Origin: Takakia lepidozioides
Lineage: Eukaryota; Streptophyta; Takakiopsida; Takakiales; Takakiaceae
Assembly: GCA_030704615.1 (NCBI GenBank)
Contig: CM060734.1
Location: 29,964,042 to 30,024,041, forward strand
Direction: 5' to 3'
Length of the DNA stretch: 60,000 nucleotides
The notes under the pieces are model-generated. The model had not been told where the DNA came from and did not search any database. It saw nothing but the letters and a program-made list of their open reading frames with translations. The position numbers and the translations under genes are program-made. Positions 11,973-22,887 of the stretch are shown one piece after another (position 1 is the stretch's first letter; each line of letters starts with the position of its first letter).

Positions 11973-12289
11973 TCTGGATCTTGTTTCCGGTCTTCGTCGG
12001 ATTCAGGTTCCTTGTCTGGAGGTTTATATTTCTTGGCCTGATTTTGGGTTACCGCAAAGGTATCCACCACAGGTGTTACCACACTCACGGCTACACTTAG
12101 TCTTGCTTATATGTTTTCCAATTCTACCTCATGCTTAAGTCGTAATTGGCATTCGTGTTTCCAGTGCCTTCTTTCTTGCAATAGTGGCATCTCGTGGTTT
12201 CCTTGTTTCTGGATTGATCTTCCCTATCCCCTGGTGGATAGTCATCTCGTGGCCTCTAATAACAATTTCCCGTATTTTGGCAACTGACA

Positions 12290-13135
12290 ATGATACTTTT
12301 GCGGGCTCCTGGTTTTTTCCAGAGGATATCTAGTCTATGCAACCAGGGAAAGAGATGGACATTATTCTGCTTAAAGTGCAATCTATCTTTTCCTCCCTCC
12401 TCCCTCACCTTGCTATCTCAAGCTCTACTCCTATCTATTTTGGGTCTTTCATGCACAGATGCACCTCTGGAGATTTCTCAATTCAACTCCTCCCCACTAT
12501 CAAACTTTCTGATGCCAGTCTTCATGATAGCTCTTAATTCTCATGCCTAACCTGGCTTGCTGGGAAACAGATCCCGGATGGATTCGGAGAAGCTGGAAAC
12601 AAATCATTTATGGCCGCAATTTTCAATGCAGGTATGCTGATAGCGGAGCAAATCTTGTACAATCAACGACATCCAAGGTCGGAGGTCTGATGACAAAATT
12701 TTCTCTCTATCGGATTTGAACATTGAGTCCCCTTCCCCGGTGAGCTCTGCCTTGACCTTCTGTGCACAAGAGTTTGTCCCTTCTCCTTTGTGTTCTGATG
12801 GGGTTTTCGAAGGTGTTTTCATCAACAGAATTGAAGGTCTGCTGCCGTTTATGCCCCCCAAATGTAGCAAAGGCTTGGCCAACACATATGATACCCCAGT
12901 CAAGATCCTCCTCAGCCTTGAAGGCAGATGTGAGTTGTTTTCCCTGCCTGTCTGCTGGAGACACCACCTGCTTCCATGGACATCCCACTTCCTCCCTAAC
13001 TCCAATATCTGGAAGGGCAACACGGCTATCCTCCTGGAGTTGCTTGATGAATTCAACCTTGCCCACTCTTTTTCACTTTCAGCCTTCACCACCCGGTCTT
13101 TCTGCCACTATGAGTTGCCAATCTTCATATAGTAC
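12290..13135 (+). pseudogene. Decayed LINE coding region between ORF1 and endonuclease
   Basis: Overlapping short frames read as LINE-like sequence without a clear domain, for example PTIKLSDASLHDSS near 12,505 and NSNIWKGNTAI near 13,000. They probably represent the rest of ORF1 and the start of ORF2 with several frameshifts. The assignment rests on position between two clear LINE parts. Confidence 0.4.
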
Positions 13136-13189
13136 TGGTGCAGGAATTACCTACAGCTATCAAATCATGGACCCCACTCCAGCTGCTTC

Positions 13190-14290
13190 TGGTTTCCTAC
13201 ATGACCTGGGCGCTGCATTCTTGGAACATGCGTGGCATTGGCTCGGATGCCACTATGCCTAAACGTAGAAGAGTCAAGCGTTGGGCCTCCTCTCTCACCT
13301 CGTCTCCGGCTGTTATCTTCCTTCAAGAAACGAAGCTGGATGCTCTCAAGATTGCCTCTGTTGGGAATACCTTCTGGCCTCCCAATCAATGCTGGTGGAA
13401 CCCGACAGGGACGGCTTCCCATGGGGGAACGGCTATCCTAGTGATCTCTTCCCTGGCGTGTGCATTCAAAGAAGTTCGGACTTGGGTTCAAGGAAGGGTG
13501 CAATGCGCATTCACTGCCCGGCTTCGAGCCTTGGAAATTATGCCTTTCTCAACTATATGCCCCCAATTCTTCCCTCGAGAGAGCTGCTCTTTGGGATACC
13601 ATTAGGGAACGAATTGTGGACCTGCCTCTCGTCACCAACCGGATTATTGCTGGAGACTTCAATATGGTTGACAGCTTCTCTGATCGCTTGACCCATTCTG
13701 AATCTCATTTCCTTTCTGAGGTGGAGCAGACAGCGACGTGGGACATGCTGTGCTTTTCAGTAGGCCTTGTGGATGCTGCTAAGGACTCAGAATCTGAGTT
13801 AAAGTTTACCTGGTCCAACCTTAGGCAGTCACCCAACTTAAGTATGGCTAGATTGGAGTCTAGTGCACACACTCCCCTCTTACCTGGTCCAGATGCCTTC
13901 CCCAAGGCCCTATCTTGCCAGATTTCGACCATGCTGCAGTTTCAGTACTGGCCTTCACTCCGCCGGGAGCGCACTCTAGAGGCCGTGGTTACTTCAAACT
14001 CAACCATGCAACCTTGGAGCTGCTGCTGCAGTTGAAGCAAACCTGGACTTCTTCGGCCAACAACTTCACTTCACCCACCATTTCCTTTTTGCATAAGCTC
14101 CTGGCAAATAGGAAGGTTGCTCAGTCTCTATCCAGATCGCTGGCATTGGAAAGAACCAGAAGGGTCAAGGCCCTTTCAAAATGTCTCTCCCATTGCCAAA
14201 AAAGATTGGAGAGGGGATCGACCAATCCAGTGACTATGGATTCCTATCTGACTGCTAAGAGGAAATTTAGGCTGCACAGTCATTCATACA
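13190..14290 (+). pseudogene. LINE ORF2 apurinic-like endonuclease domain, RT missing
   Basis: The endonuclease nicks target DNA for target-primed reverse transcription. Motifs in order: SWNMRGIG (N-terminal beta strand, about 13,220), FLQETKL with the metal-binding Glu (about 13,320), YAPNSS (about 13,555), IAGDFNMV with the catalytic Asp-Asn pair (about 13,650), TWSN (about 13,810) and DHAAVSV, a form of the SDH motif with the Ser changed (about 13,920), then GYFKLNHATLE and a helical linker. The frame shifts near 13,500 and 13,900. Sequence similarity to a LINE stops at about 14,285, before any RT motif. Confidence 0.8.
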
Positions 14291-14364
14291 TGACAGTTTG
14301 TATGTGACCATTACGGTGAGGGTACCTGCACGATGATTGATCACAAAAGTCTGCTTACTATTAC

Positions 14365-14480
14365 CTTTGTGAGGGGCTCACTCCAGTAGTTGGAGCTACC
14401 TCGATATAAACAATTGGTTGCATCAATCTGCTGTGTCTGAGCTACCTAGCAATTAGACCCCAACAGGGCCAGGGCCTTAG
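14365..14480. repeat. Dispersed repeat shared with 49,706-49,865
   Basis: CTTTGTGAGGGGCTCACTCC is followed about 70 bases later by GTGTGAGCT-like sequence, CAATTA and CCAACAGGGCCAGGGC, and the same ordered blocks occur at 49,706-49,865. No coding. The family is unknown; it could be a SINE or solo-LTR piece. One copy follows the truncated LINE end and the other abuts an LTR fragment. Confidence 0.5.
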
Positions 14481-14771
14481 GCTCAGAATCGATACTTTGA
14501 AAGTTAGTGAACAGAGGTGCAAGCACTATATGGTCCTGAAGAGGGTGGCTCTCTGATGAGAATACCCGGGACACTGTTTTAGAAAATGGGTATTGCCTTC
14601 AGCGCGCCCACACATCGAGCATTGACAATCTCCCTTTCCTGTCTGCATGTGTTATTTGTTCAAGAATTGACCCCCCGCCCTGGGGTTAAATTGTAGTTTA
14701 ATGCTGAGGATAGGTAGGCCTTTCAGCCTAAGGTTCACCCATGTCACAAACTGGAAACAAGTTCAGGGATG

Positions 14772-14777
14772 TTTATT
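14772..14777 (-). terminator. Poly(A) signal AATAAA
   Basis: AATAAA on the minus strand, about 30 bases past the TGA of the terminal exon that ends at 14,805. Position and exact consensus support it. Confidence 0.45.
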
Positions 14778-14804
14778 CCTAACTTATTTTTGTTCAAGCA
14801 TTAT

Positions 14805-15235
14805 TCATGCTTCGGACGTGGCTTTAGACACTTCAGCCTCCAAGTGAGCTTCATCCAACAGGGTCAGTTCTTCCTGCCCAAACTTCAGGTACTTGAAACA
14901 TCTCCTCTACATTTTTTTGCCATGACTTCAAACTATTTAACAGGACGGTCTTGCTTCTGGCAAGAAATAGAGTCTGTCATCTTAGGGTATCTGGTATTAG
15001 GCACTGAGCCCACCATCTGACCTTGAACTAACTCATGACTTTGAGAGCTCGAGGGTGGTGCGCCAAACTCGCCTTGAACAGCCGCATTAGCTATTGTAGA
15101 GCACGCTGACATGCTCTCTTTGAGCACCGAAAGCTGAATGGATTTTAAAGTTTTAGGCATGGTTGAAGTTGCTCTCCCACACGGCAATGCCTACTCCAAG
15201 GTAGGCCAACATGGTAGTTGTAACTTCAGTATTAA
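14805..15235 (-). CDS. Probable terminal exons of a minus-strand host gene, function unknown
   Basis: The last exon, 14,805-14,891, follows an acceptor ending TTTCAAG and encodes 28 residues (YLKFGQEELTLLDEAHLEAE, ending in SEA) before TGA. AATAAA follows on the same strand near 14,775, a fitting poly(A) signal. Upstream, 14,940-15,187 is open and reads TMPKTLKSIQLSVLKESMSA and FGAPPSSSQSHELVQG, with an acceptor TTTCCACTGCAG ending near 15,240. The donor of that exon is not clear, so the join is unresolved. I do not recognise the protein. Confidence 0.4.
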
Positions 15236-15299
15236 TCCGTCTGCAGTGGAAACATTTGAGTGAGAATATCCAAAGTTTGTGTTTAGTTGTTTGACCTGT

Positions 15300-16690
15300 T
15301 TTGTGTATGTTCATCACAGTTACAACTGGAGGAGAACTCCACAGCAAGATATGTGCTGGAAGGGAGCACACAATTGTGGCATTTAATGATCGTGGGGAGG
15401 GATGAGGGGATCTGGCCTAATCTGACCTACCATGCAGACTTGTGAACTGTTGTCACTGACTGGTTTCAAGTGAGACTGCATGCCCTTTTTTGTCAAGTTG
15501 CATTTGTATATGGCTTGTACCAAATATGGTCGTTGTTATAAAAGGGACGATATCAGCGAGGCAGGGGAAGAGTAGCAGATGTAGCATAGGTAGCTGAATG
15601 TAAAGTTTGTCACACTGGTAGTGGGTACCAAGTCCAGTCTATTCAAACAGGTGAACAGACCCCTGAGTTTGTGTCACTTATCTTTGTTGTTATGACTTCA
15701 AACTACTCTCCAACGAGCTACCCTTTTTGTGTTATAGTGAGGGGGGCAAGTGGATCCCATTTTTGGAGACCTGGACAGTAACCTATTTTCTAGTGTGCAG
15801 AAGAAGGGCCCAACAGTGTGATTGTTGATTGCCAAGGAATTTTGAGTGTCTGTGTTGAAAATGTTTGGTTTCTCTTGCTGCCATGTTAGTCCTTGAAGAA
15901 TTTACATTTTACTATCCTCTGATTCCATCTGTTTGCCTGCATATGTTGTCGCATTTGTGGGGCTACTATTCAACAAGTTTCAGCTGTTTGTGCAGCTGAT
16001 TTGCGGGATGGCAGGTGGCCTGCGGCTCTCCCTCACGCTACCTCCCACCACATCTTGCAAAAGCATTACAAGTGTGGCACCCCCTTAGCTTATGTGCAAT
16101 CTGGTGTTCCCTACTCATATTTTCACTTTTATTGCGTACCTCATAGCCTAGGTGGGGTAGAGGGGTAGAGTAGTCTCTTGTTGTTGTAGCACGTGACAAC
16201 CCAGCTCATCCTTGCGTACCTAATTACCTAAATTGAACCATGACGCTAGATTGAAGGAACTTGTCCCTTCTGTCAATCATTGGTTGGGATCGAAGAGGAA
16301 TATGGTAATGCATATCATCAATATGTGAATGTTGATTCTTTGAAGCTTCACCATGTGGGGGAATATAGAATTTGGAAACATGTGGAAAGCAGGTTTGTCA
16401 TCTATGTGGATCACTTGCACTTCTTGAAGGCTGCACTTGCGTTAACCATAGACGATCCAGACTTGGCCTCTGATTGAAAAGGTAATTTCATGTCAGAATT
16501 AGGTAGTATGGTTGTCATGAAGCTGGAAATATCAGTAGGGTTTAGGGTTTGTTGGTTTGTTGTTTTGTTGGTTTGTTGGTTCTCATGAAGCTGGAAATGT
16601 CGGTAGGGTGTTGGTTTGTAGCTCCATCCTTGCCCCCTCATGTTGCTGTCTCTGTACATAACCAACCTGGAGTTGTAAAAAACTAGTTTA
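15300..16690. other. No gene recognised
   Basis: Mixed-composition sequence without a sustained open frame, probably upstream or intronic sequence of the minus-strand gene. A TTTGTTGG simple repeat lies at about 16,548-16,583, and the phrase CATGAAGCTGGAAAT recurs at about 16,517 and 16,584. A 65-codon frame at 16,280-16,477 has no recognisable content. Confidence 0.4.
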
Positions 16691-16743
16691 ATGGGAATGT
16701 GGGGCTGGGAGTATGTAGGGCACTCAGGAAGCGGTTCAAAACA

Positions 16744-18237
16744 ATGGTGCAGTCGGGGAGTAAGTTACAGAATTCACCTACGAATGGGAAGAGTTCCAAT
16801 GCAGCATCTGAAGATACTATGGGCGAAAGAGGGGGGCACAAATCAGCAGATTACTTCAGGGATGTCCTCAAGCTAAATGCGAAAGGCAAGAATCCCAAAC
16901 AACTTCTCTTAGACAAAGACATCACCAAAGAACAATGTGCAAAGTTGTTTGGACAACCTGCAAACAAGAATGGCTACTTTTACATGGGTTGTACTGACAA
17001 GAGTATGATTCCCAAAATCGAGGACCTGTGGAGTAAGGTTCATGGGTATGATTGTAAACCAACCGGTGGTATCATTGCAAACTTGATGGCAAGGGGCATT
17101 GTCTATGAAAAAAAGACTGGACAAAAACTCAATTGGGCAGCATACGCGGCATGGACAGCTAAGCAACAAGAAAGAATGAAGGAGCATCGAGAAGCAAAGG
17201 ACCCTGGCAGCACAGACAGTAAGCCAAAGCTAGGAGTTTGTGAATTGAAAGACAGGCTACACAAAACCCCAGGTAGAGGCAAAGAAGGACTGAAACAAAC
17301 GCCTGAGCAAGTGATTGCAGAGATGGAAAGGAAAAAACATGAGCAAGAGTATGTGGCAACTGCCCTAGCGAGTCTTCAAGAACTACATGATTTGAAGTAT
17401 GAGGAGATGTGTGGGGCAAAGGAAGAGTTGGAGAGGTTAAAGAAAGGGAAGTTGGACTTGATGGAGAAGACGCGGACTGTTCGGGTGCAAATGGAAGACA
17501 GACAATGGTGTCTTGCAGAGTGTCGGAACAAGATTGCAGACCTAGAGGCCAAACTCTCCCACGAGGGTGCCACAATCCGAGCCGGGGAAGAGACCTTAAT
17601 GCAAAAAGGGGAAGAAAGTGTTGGGTTACTGAATTGTGGAAAGGGAAGACAGTCTGAGATGCAAAGGGAACTTGACCAGAAGAAATCAATTGAAGCAGAA
17701 TTTTGGCTCAATGCTGATAAGACCGAAAAAGAGTTCAATGCTTTGTGTGATGCAGGGGACCAGGAAGACATGGACATTAGAGTGGCAGAGAATGTGGTCG
17801 ATGTTGCTGACACAGAGAGGAGTCTTATCCAAGATCAGATTGAGGCCTTGACAAATGGGGACAAAGACTCGCCATCTATCCTATGCCTATATGTCATCCT
17901 CAAGTGATCAAAGATAGTACGTCCATCAAGGATTTCCTGAAGGTCTCTCCTTGCCCTGTTTGCCACAAAGGTTTCCACTGTTGGGACATGGTGGTGGCAT
18001 CTTGTAAGCACACTTACCATCCTGGTTGTATGGCATCCCATATGAAGACGTCAAACAGGTGTAGGGACTTCAGCTGTTCAGAGATCATGCATCCTGATTG
18101 GTGTTCTAGTTTTGGGTTTAGGATTCTTGACCCAGAGGTGCAGGCACTTGCGGAAAAGCTGAGAGTGGTTGGGCTGCGCCAAAGGTGGATGTCAAAGCAA
18201 CTTCACAAAGCCAGGGTTAGAAACACCCAAGTTCCAA
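16744..18237 (+). CDS. Unrecognised protein: conserved-looking N domain, coiled coil, RING-like C domain (one frameshift)
   Basis: The start at 16,744 is preferred to 16,699 because the extra residues look untranslated. The N-terminal domain (about residues 35-140) reads DYFRDVLKLNAKGKNPK, KLFGQPANKNGYFYMGCTD and GYDCKPTGGIIANLMARGI. It is followed by about 230 residues of charged heptad-like coiled coil to 17,880. The frame closes at 17,907, while the next frame from about 17,890 carries a RING-H2-like module, CPVCHKGFHCWD then CKHTYHPGC and later CRDFSC plus HPDWCSSFGF. The domains look like one protein split by a one-base indel or an unseen intron. A donor TTCCAA/GTAAGA at 18,237 suggests a downstream exon. 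Repeat-encoded or lineage-specific origin is possible; function unknown. Confidence 0.5.
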
Positions 18238-18734
18238 GTAAGATTGATTGCAACATTTCCATGTTTTCTTCTTCAGAAAACTTGTGTGGTCCAAGGCTGT
18301 ACCTCTTCATGTCCAATCCTCAGGACTGTAGTCCCAAGATTGGACCTTCAACCCCTTCAACTGACTATGAGTCTGAATGTGGGACTGCAAATGTTATTAT
18401 TTGTCCTTTTAGTGGAGTGAATCCTTACTGGGGAGTCCTTGAAGTCTTGTGCACATGCAATCGTACTGCCGAAATTTTATTTCATCGGGAGAATGATAGT
18501 GTAGCATTTCCTACATTTTTTACTTTACTGTACAACTGGTATACGGTCTACAACCCTCCGGATTGTGGAGTATATGTGTACTGCAGGTGTTGGGGCACCA
18601 GCCTTCTTCCCTGTTTTGCGTAAGACTCTGGGTCGCATTTTCCATGCCTCAACGAAATCCCGTTTCCTTTTCAGCGACATATTGTTGTTGTCATTTACAG
18701 GACGGAAGCTCTTTGCTGCCGCAGGGTGTAACAT

Positions 18735-19028
18735 TCATGCAGCACTCTTGGCGAGAATATCAACAAGCTGCCCCCTACAGATTCGAAGAGAAGACAACAC
18801 GTGTTTCTCCAGGTATTTGTCGTCACCAACAATACGAAGTATGTCTGCAAATTCTTCGTCCATGGAGGATGGTACGAAGACAGGCTCCGCATCATAGGGG
18901 AAGTCATCTGTGGAAGGGCCCTTTGTTGCATTTCCCAAACCCTCTTCGTCGCCGCCACTTGCATGAACCCTAAACACATTATGCAATCCTCCATGAATGG
19001 TTCCCAACGCCGTGCCACAAGCGCGCAC
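18735..19028 (-). CDS. Possible exon of an unknown gene
   Basis: A minus-strand frame with protein-like acidic sequence, GGDEEGLGN and FVPSSMDEEFADILRIVG, ending at 18,735. A possible acceptor (ATGTGTTTAG) lies near 18,975. The opposite strand also has open frames here, so the call is tentative. No family recognised. Confidence 0.2.
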   Translation of the reverse strand: MRACGTALGTIHGGLHNVFRVHASGGDEEGLGNATKGPSTDDFPYDAEPVFVPSSMDEEFADILRIVGDDKYLEKHVLSSLRICRGQLVDILAKSAA

Positions 19029-19124
19029 TATGAGTCCATCCTACAAGTGTGGATGAAGCAACTTCAGGACTCGGACTTGATGCTTGCACAAATTGCCCTT
19101 CATTGCCCATGGGCGGGGGCTGCT

Positions 19125-19850
19125 ATTAAATGGAGCGACCGCCAAGGTGGCAGTCGCTTCTACGAGGTGTGCCCTGCCCATGGAGCGAGGAGTGAGGCGG
19201 GGGGAGGGGGGCATATAAGCTTGGACTCATTCTCCCCTCACTTCCATTACTGGCGGTCGCTTTTATTTTTTTATTTTTGCGAAATGGAGCGACCGCCATT
19301 TGTGGCGGTCCCTTTTTTTTGTTTTTAAATGGAGCGACCGCCAAGGTGGCGGTCGCTTCTACGAGGTCTGCCCTGCGCGTGGAGCGAGGAATGAGACGGG
19401 GGGCATATAAGCTCCGAGTCATTCTCCCCTCACTTCCATTACTGGCAGTTTTTATTTTTACAAAATGCAACGACCGCCATTTTTGGCGGTCGCTGTAATG
19501 GTTATTTTTTAAAATGCAATGACTGCCATTACTGGCGGTCGCTTTTATTTTTTTATTTTTGGAAATGGAGCGACCGTCATTACTGGCGGTCGTTTTTTTT
19601 AAAAAAAATAGAGCGACCGCGAAGGTGCCGGTCGCTTCTACGAGGTCTGTCCTGCGCGTGGAGCGAGGAATAGAGGGGGGGGATATATTTTTGGTACATG
19701 CAGCGACCGCCATTACTAGCGGTCGTTTTTATTTTAATTATTTTGGAAATGAAGCGACCGCCGTTACTGGCGGTCGGTTTTTTGTTTTTTGGATGAAAAT
19801 CGAGCGACCGCCATTAGGGGCGATCGCCGCTATTGTTGTTTTTTGTAACT
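19125..19850. repeat. Array of GCGACCGCC / GGCGGTCGC inverted-repeat units
   Basis: About eight to nine hairpin units in 0.7 kb. Each begins GAGCGACCGCCA, has a short centre (AGG, TTT or TTAC) and closes TGGCGGTCGC, followed by a T/A-rich spacer. A longer intervening segment (CTTCTACGAGGTCTGCCCTG then GCATATAAG) recurs three times, at about 19,157, 19,350 and 19,637. The palindromes are mostly perfect, with occasional single changes. The array ends at the 3' LTR edge of the next retroelement. Open frames across it are shadows. Confidence 0.85.
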
Positions 19851-19853
19851 GCA

Positions 19854-20748
19854 GTGTCGAGCAGCTTTTACTCACCCATCCCTTCGCTATCCGAGGTGGA
19901 AACTCCAAGATAGAAGAGTTGGATATCTCTAAGCACTCAGCCTGCTCAGAACAATCAGTCATGACCTACAGCTAGTGAATCATGGTCGTGCTTCCTATTT
20001 GTATTCCTTCTTGCCTTCATGTTATCAATTTACCTTACCGTGTATACTGAAGCATCAGATTGCTTCAGTATCTACTAAGTTCCAATTAATCATGCATTCA
20101 TTCTACAGCTTCTCTCATATCTCTCTACACAGTATGTTTGTATCGATTCAGTATCGGATTAAGATTAATCATGTATCATGCCTATGCCATGGTGTCCATA
20201 ATCCACCCTACTGTATAATTTTACAACTTGCATGAATTAAGCCTCAATCAAGTCATCATCTCCTCTTCACTGTTTCCGCTCTCCGTTACGTCTCCTCCTC
20301 TCCTGAACAAGTCGCCCTCCTCAAGAAGTGATCCTCTTCCTGTTGCCGCCCTGCCTAATCTACCCGCAAGCTGTTCTAACCACTAACTAACTAACCGTCA
20401 CCCCTGAAGTAACACGTTCCCTCTGCAGATGTTGTTCCCACACAGTCGTTTCCTATCAATGATAACTGTTCCCCATGTACACTGTGACAGGCTGTGTCAA
20501 GCTGTGCTGAGCTATGACTGGCTGTGTAAAGCTGTATCGGGCTGTGACTGGCTGTGCGAAGCTGTGTCGGGCTGTGTCTGGCTGTGATAGACTGTGACGG
20601 GCTGTGTAAAGCTGTGTCGGCTGTGTCAGACTGTGTCTGGCTGTGTCAGACTGTGTCTGGCTGTGATAGACTGTGACGGGCTATGTAAAGCTGTGACTTG
20701 GCTGTGCGAAGCTGTGTCGGGCTGTGGTAGACAGTGACAAGCTTTCTA
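19854..20748 (-). repeat. LTR of copy A
   Basis: Parallel to 25,419-26,330: same order of a GCTGTG-type minisatellite, a GGGAACGACTGTGGG block, a pyrimidine-rich middle, the GATTGCTTCAGTA-type middle segment and the end GGGATGGGTGAGTAAAAGC. The exact outer nucleotides are not resolved; the 5' edge begins just after the G-run near 20,755, and I see no clean TG terminus. Confidence 0.6.
20486..20735. repeat. GCTGTG minisatellite in LTR (array 1)
   Basis: About 25 tandem units of roughly 10 bases (GCTGTGNCNG variants such as GCTGTGACTG and GCTGTGTCGG). The same array stands at the same place in the LTRs at 26,075 and 59,350, so it belongs to the element. Confidence 0.85.
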
Positions 20749-20921
20749 CCCCCCTTAAAGCCTGCGACTGCCACCCCTAAGGCTCCTGTTGGTCTCAGTC
20801 TACCATTCATAAGTCTGCGCAAAAATTAAGGGTACCCCACAGAACCCGTAAAAGTGTCTAAGTCCCAAGCAGCCCCTCTAACATTACCCCTCCCCCTCTA
20901 AAAAAACCGTGTCCTCACGGT

Positions 20922-22863
20922 TTACTGTTTGGGATCAGCAAACCTTTGTGAGCGAGCACCTTTCTGTCGGTGAGAGTCTCGTGAAGGACTCCGTGTGCGA
21001 GCCCGAGTCTTGTCACTGGCTGATGGAGGCGATTGAGCACTACCTGGAAATGTTTGACCCTCCTTTGGCTGATAACGAGGTAACCTCTCAGGCATAGGAG
21101 ATCTCCGTCGTTTCTTCTCTGCCATCTGAAGTGCATAGTCCTCTGCCATGTCAAAAGAGTCCTCTGAAGAACCAGTAGTATCAGAATCCTCGTCCTCCCT
21201 TAGGTGTTTTAACGGCCGAACTTTAAGTGGCTTCTCGGGAATCCTGCGTGGCATACAATGTGGGCCCACCATGTCTGGAAGTTTAAATTGTACGACTTGT
21301 TGTAAGCGCTTGCAAGCAAAATTAGTGAACGCCCTGAACTCCTTAGCCGTATAGGTGAGAGGTGTGTCAATGACTTTGGAACAGTGTAAGTATTTCCAGG
21401 CTTCATGTCCCTTAAATAAAATATCATCAGGGCCGAATTTCTCTGTTGCCAAATTGTTCCAAGCCGAATTAAACCAAGAACAAAGTTGGGAATCCTTCTG
21501 CATCATAACTTTTGCATCATACAGGTACATATGATGTGGCACTAAAGGTAAGACCCAATGATCCCCACTGGAATAGCTCAGAAATCGTGATTGCATCTTC
21601 TGCTGCTCAATGTGATAACGTGCCATTAAACAAGCAGCATAGTATAATCCACAGCCCATGACAATACTAGATACCTCCTTGGTCTTGGTATAGATGTACC
21701 CATGTACAACCTGGAAGGCAATTAATTCCTTCAGCATGGTACCTGCCTCAGACCAGTACCTGCAAAGTGATGATCCTCAATGGGTCGATTGTTCGGAAGA
21801 ACCTTAGTCCGAGTTGCCACTGACAACCAAATGCGCATGATCTGGTAGTAATGTGCCAACGACTGTGGAGGACTAAATTCCTTCCAAGCCAAATCCAGCA
21901 CAATGGGAATTTGGTTGAAGGGCATAATCATAGCCCGACTGTACTCCCGTGCAGCAGGAGTTCTAGGTGGGTTAAAAGCAGCATCCCCCCATACCTCAGG
22001 CTGTGGTTTTGTTGTAGTAGCAACAGGGTCAGCTACCTGCATAGGCACTTGCTGTGGTATTGGTACCACTGACATCTCCTGCACCTCCTGCAAAGAAGAC
22101 TGAAAAATTAGAGTCCTGACATATAAATAAGTAGCCATCAGCTGCTCCTCAGGAACAAAGACTTTCTTGTCAATATTTGAACTCAGGTCATCCACTTGAG
22201 TCTGCAGGCCTTCCACATCCTCCTGTAGCTCCGCTGTCCTACTATAGACATTGTCTATAGTAGTTGTGGCAATATTCTGCACCTGCAATCTGAGCTCATT
22301 CATCTCGCCTTGGGTGAGCTTCCTTGGTGCTTTGCCTTTTACCGGCCCTTGTGCTAACCATACCTGCATAAGATGGTTATCCACCAAGTCCTGTGTGGCA
22401 CCCCTGAGAGTTTGCTCCTCCGTGAGTCTGTACACATCTAACTGCTGCTGTAAAGCTCCATGTGCTTTGCATGAGGTTCAACCAGGCCCGCATAGGCAGC
22501 AGCCAGATTATTGGCTTCCTTCCAAGCCTTGTTAGCCGCAGATAGTTCATTTCTATTGACCATGACTGTTTGTTGCAACTCCAGGATGTACCTCTCCTGG
22601 TCAGCCTCAACCTGTCTGTACTGTTGGAAAGTATTATCATTGCGACAGATTGTAGCCTGCAAATCAACAATGAGTCTCCCTTGCTCTATTATCTCAGTTT
22701 CTTCCATCATACATCTCTCCCCTTGTCTGTTAACTTCTAATGCAGTTTGCTCTAGAGCAGTTGTTAGTGTAGCACATTGTATGGTCATCCTCTGATGTAC
22801 TGCCTCCAACTCTGTATGTAGTACGTTCACTTCTTGCAACTTGCCCTCATGCTTCACCTGCAA
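20922..22863 (-). pseudogene. Pol-less element ORF, copy A, two frameshifts
   Basis: Same protein as copy B from the coiled-coil region (QVKHEGKLQEVNVLHTELEA) to the stop. The frame is lost near 22,440 (after AKHMELYSSS) and near 21,755 (after IEDHHFAG), each an indel relative to copy B. The conserved C-terminal region with LNELIAF-like, VHGYIYTKTKE and SYSSGDHWVLP motifs and the Ser/Arg-rich tail are recognisable. Function unknown; dead copy. Confidence 0.75.
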
Positions 22864-22887
22864 TTGGTATAACTGTTGCTTACACTA

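Larger units (their letters stand above)
9545..14290 (+). mobile_element. Non-LTR retrotransposon (LINE), 3'-truncated and interrupted
   Basis: A LINE reads left to right: C/T-rich leader (9560-9990), ORF1 (about 10,000-11,440), an interruption (about 11,450-12,290), then residual coding and the ORF2 endonuclease (about 13,190-14,285). The frame changes at about 10,465, 10,680, 13,500 and 13,900, so the copy is dead. The reverse transcriptase, which should follow the endonuclease, is absent. That is the reverse of the usual 5' truncation of LINEs and points to a later deletion or rearrangement at about 14,290. Confidence 0.8.
19854..22887 (-). mobile_element. Large retroelement lacking visible pol, copy A (5'-truncated)
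   Basis: On the minus strand: ORF remnant (22,863-20,922), purine-rich tract CTTTAAGGGGGGTAGA near 20,755, then an LTR-like region (about 20,748-19,854) with a GCTGTG minisatellite at its start. It matches copy B at 25,419-29,600 throughout its length and stops abruptly at 22,887, inside the ORF. No reverse transcriptase, integrase or protease motif is present. Confidence 0.7.

Noticed and set aside
19126-19713. 195-codon minus-strand frame
   Set aside because: Spans the GCGACCGCC hairpin array; repeated TASNGS/RSTRR segments are repeat translations.
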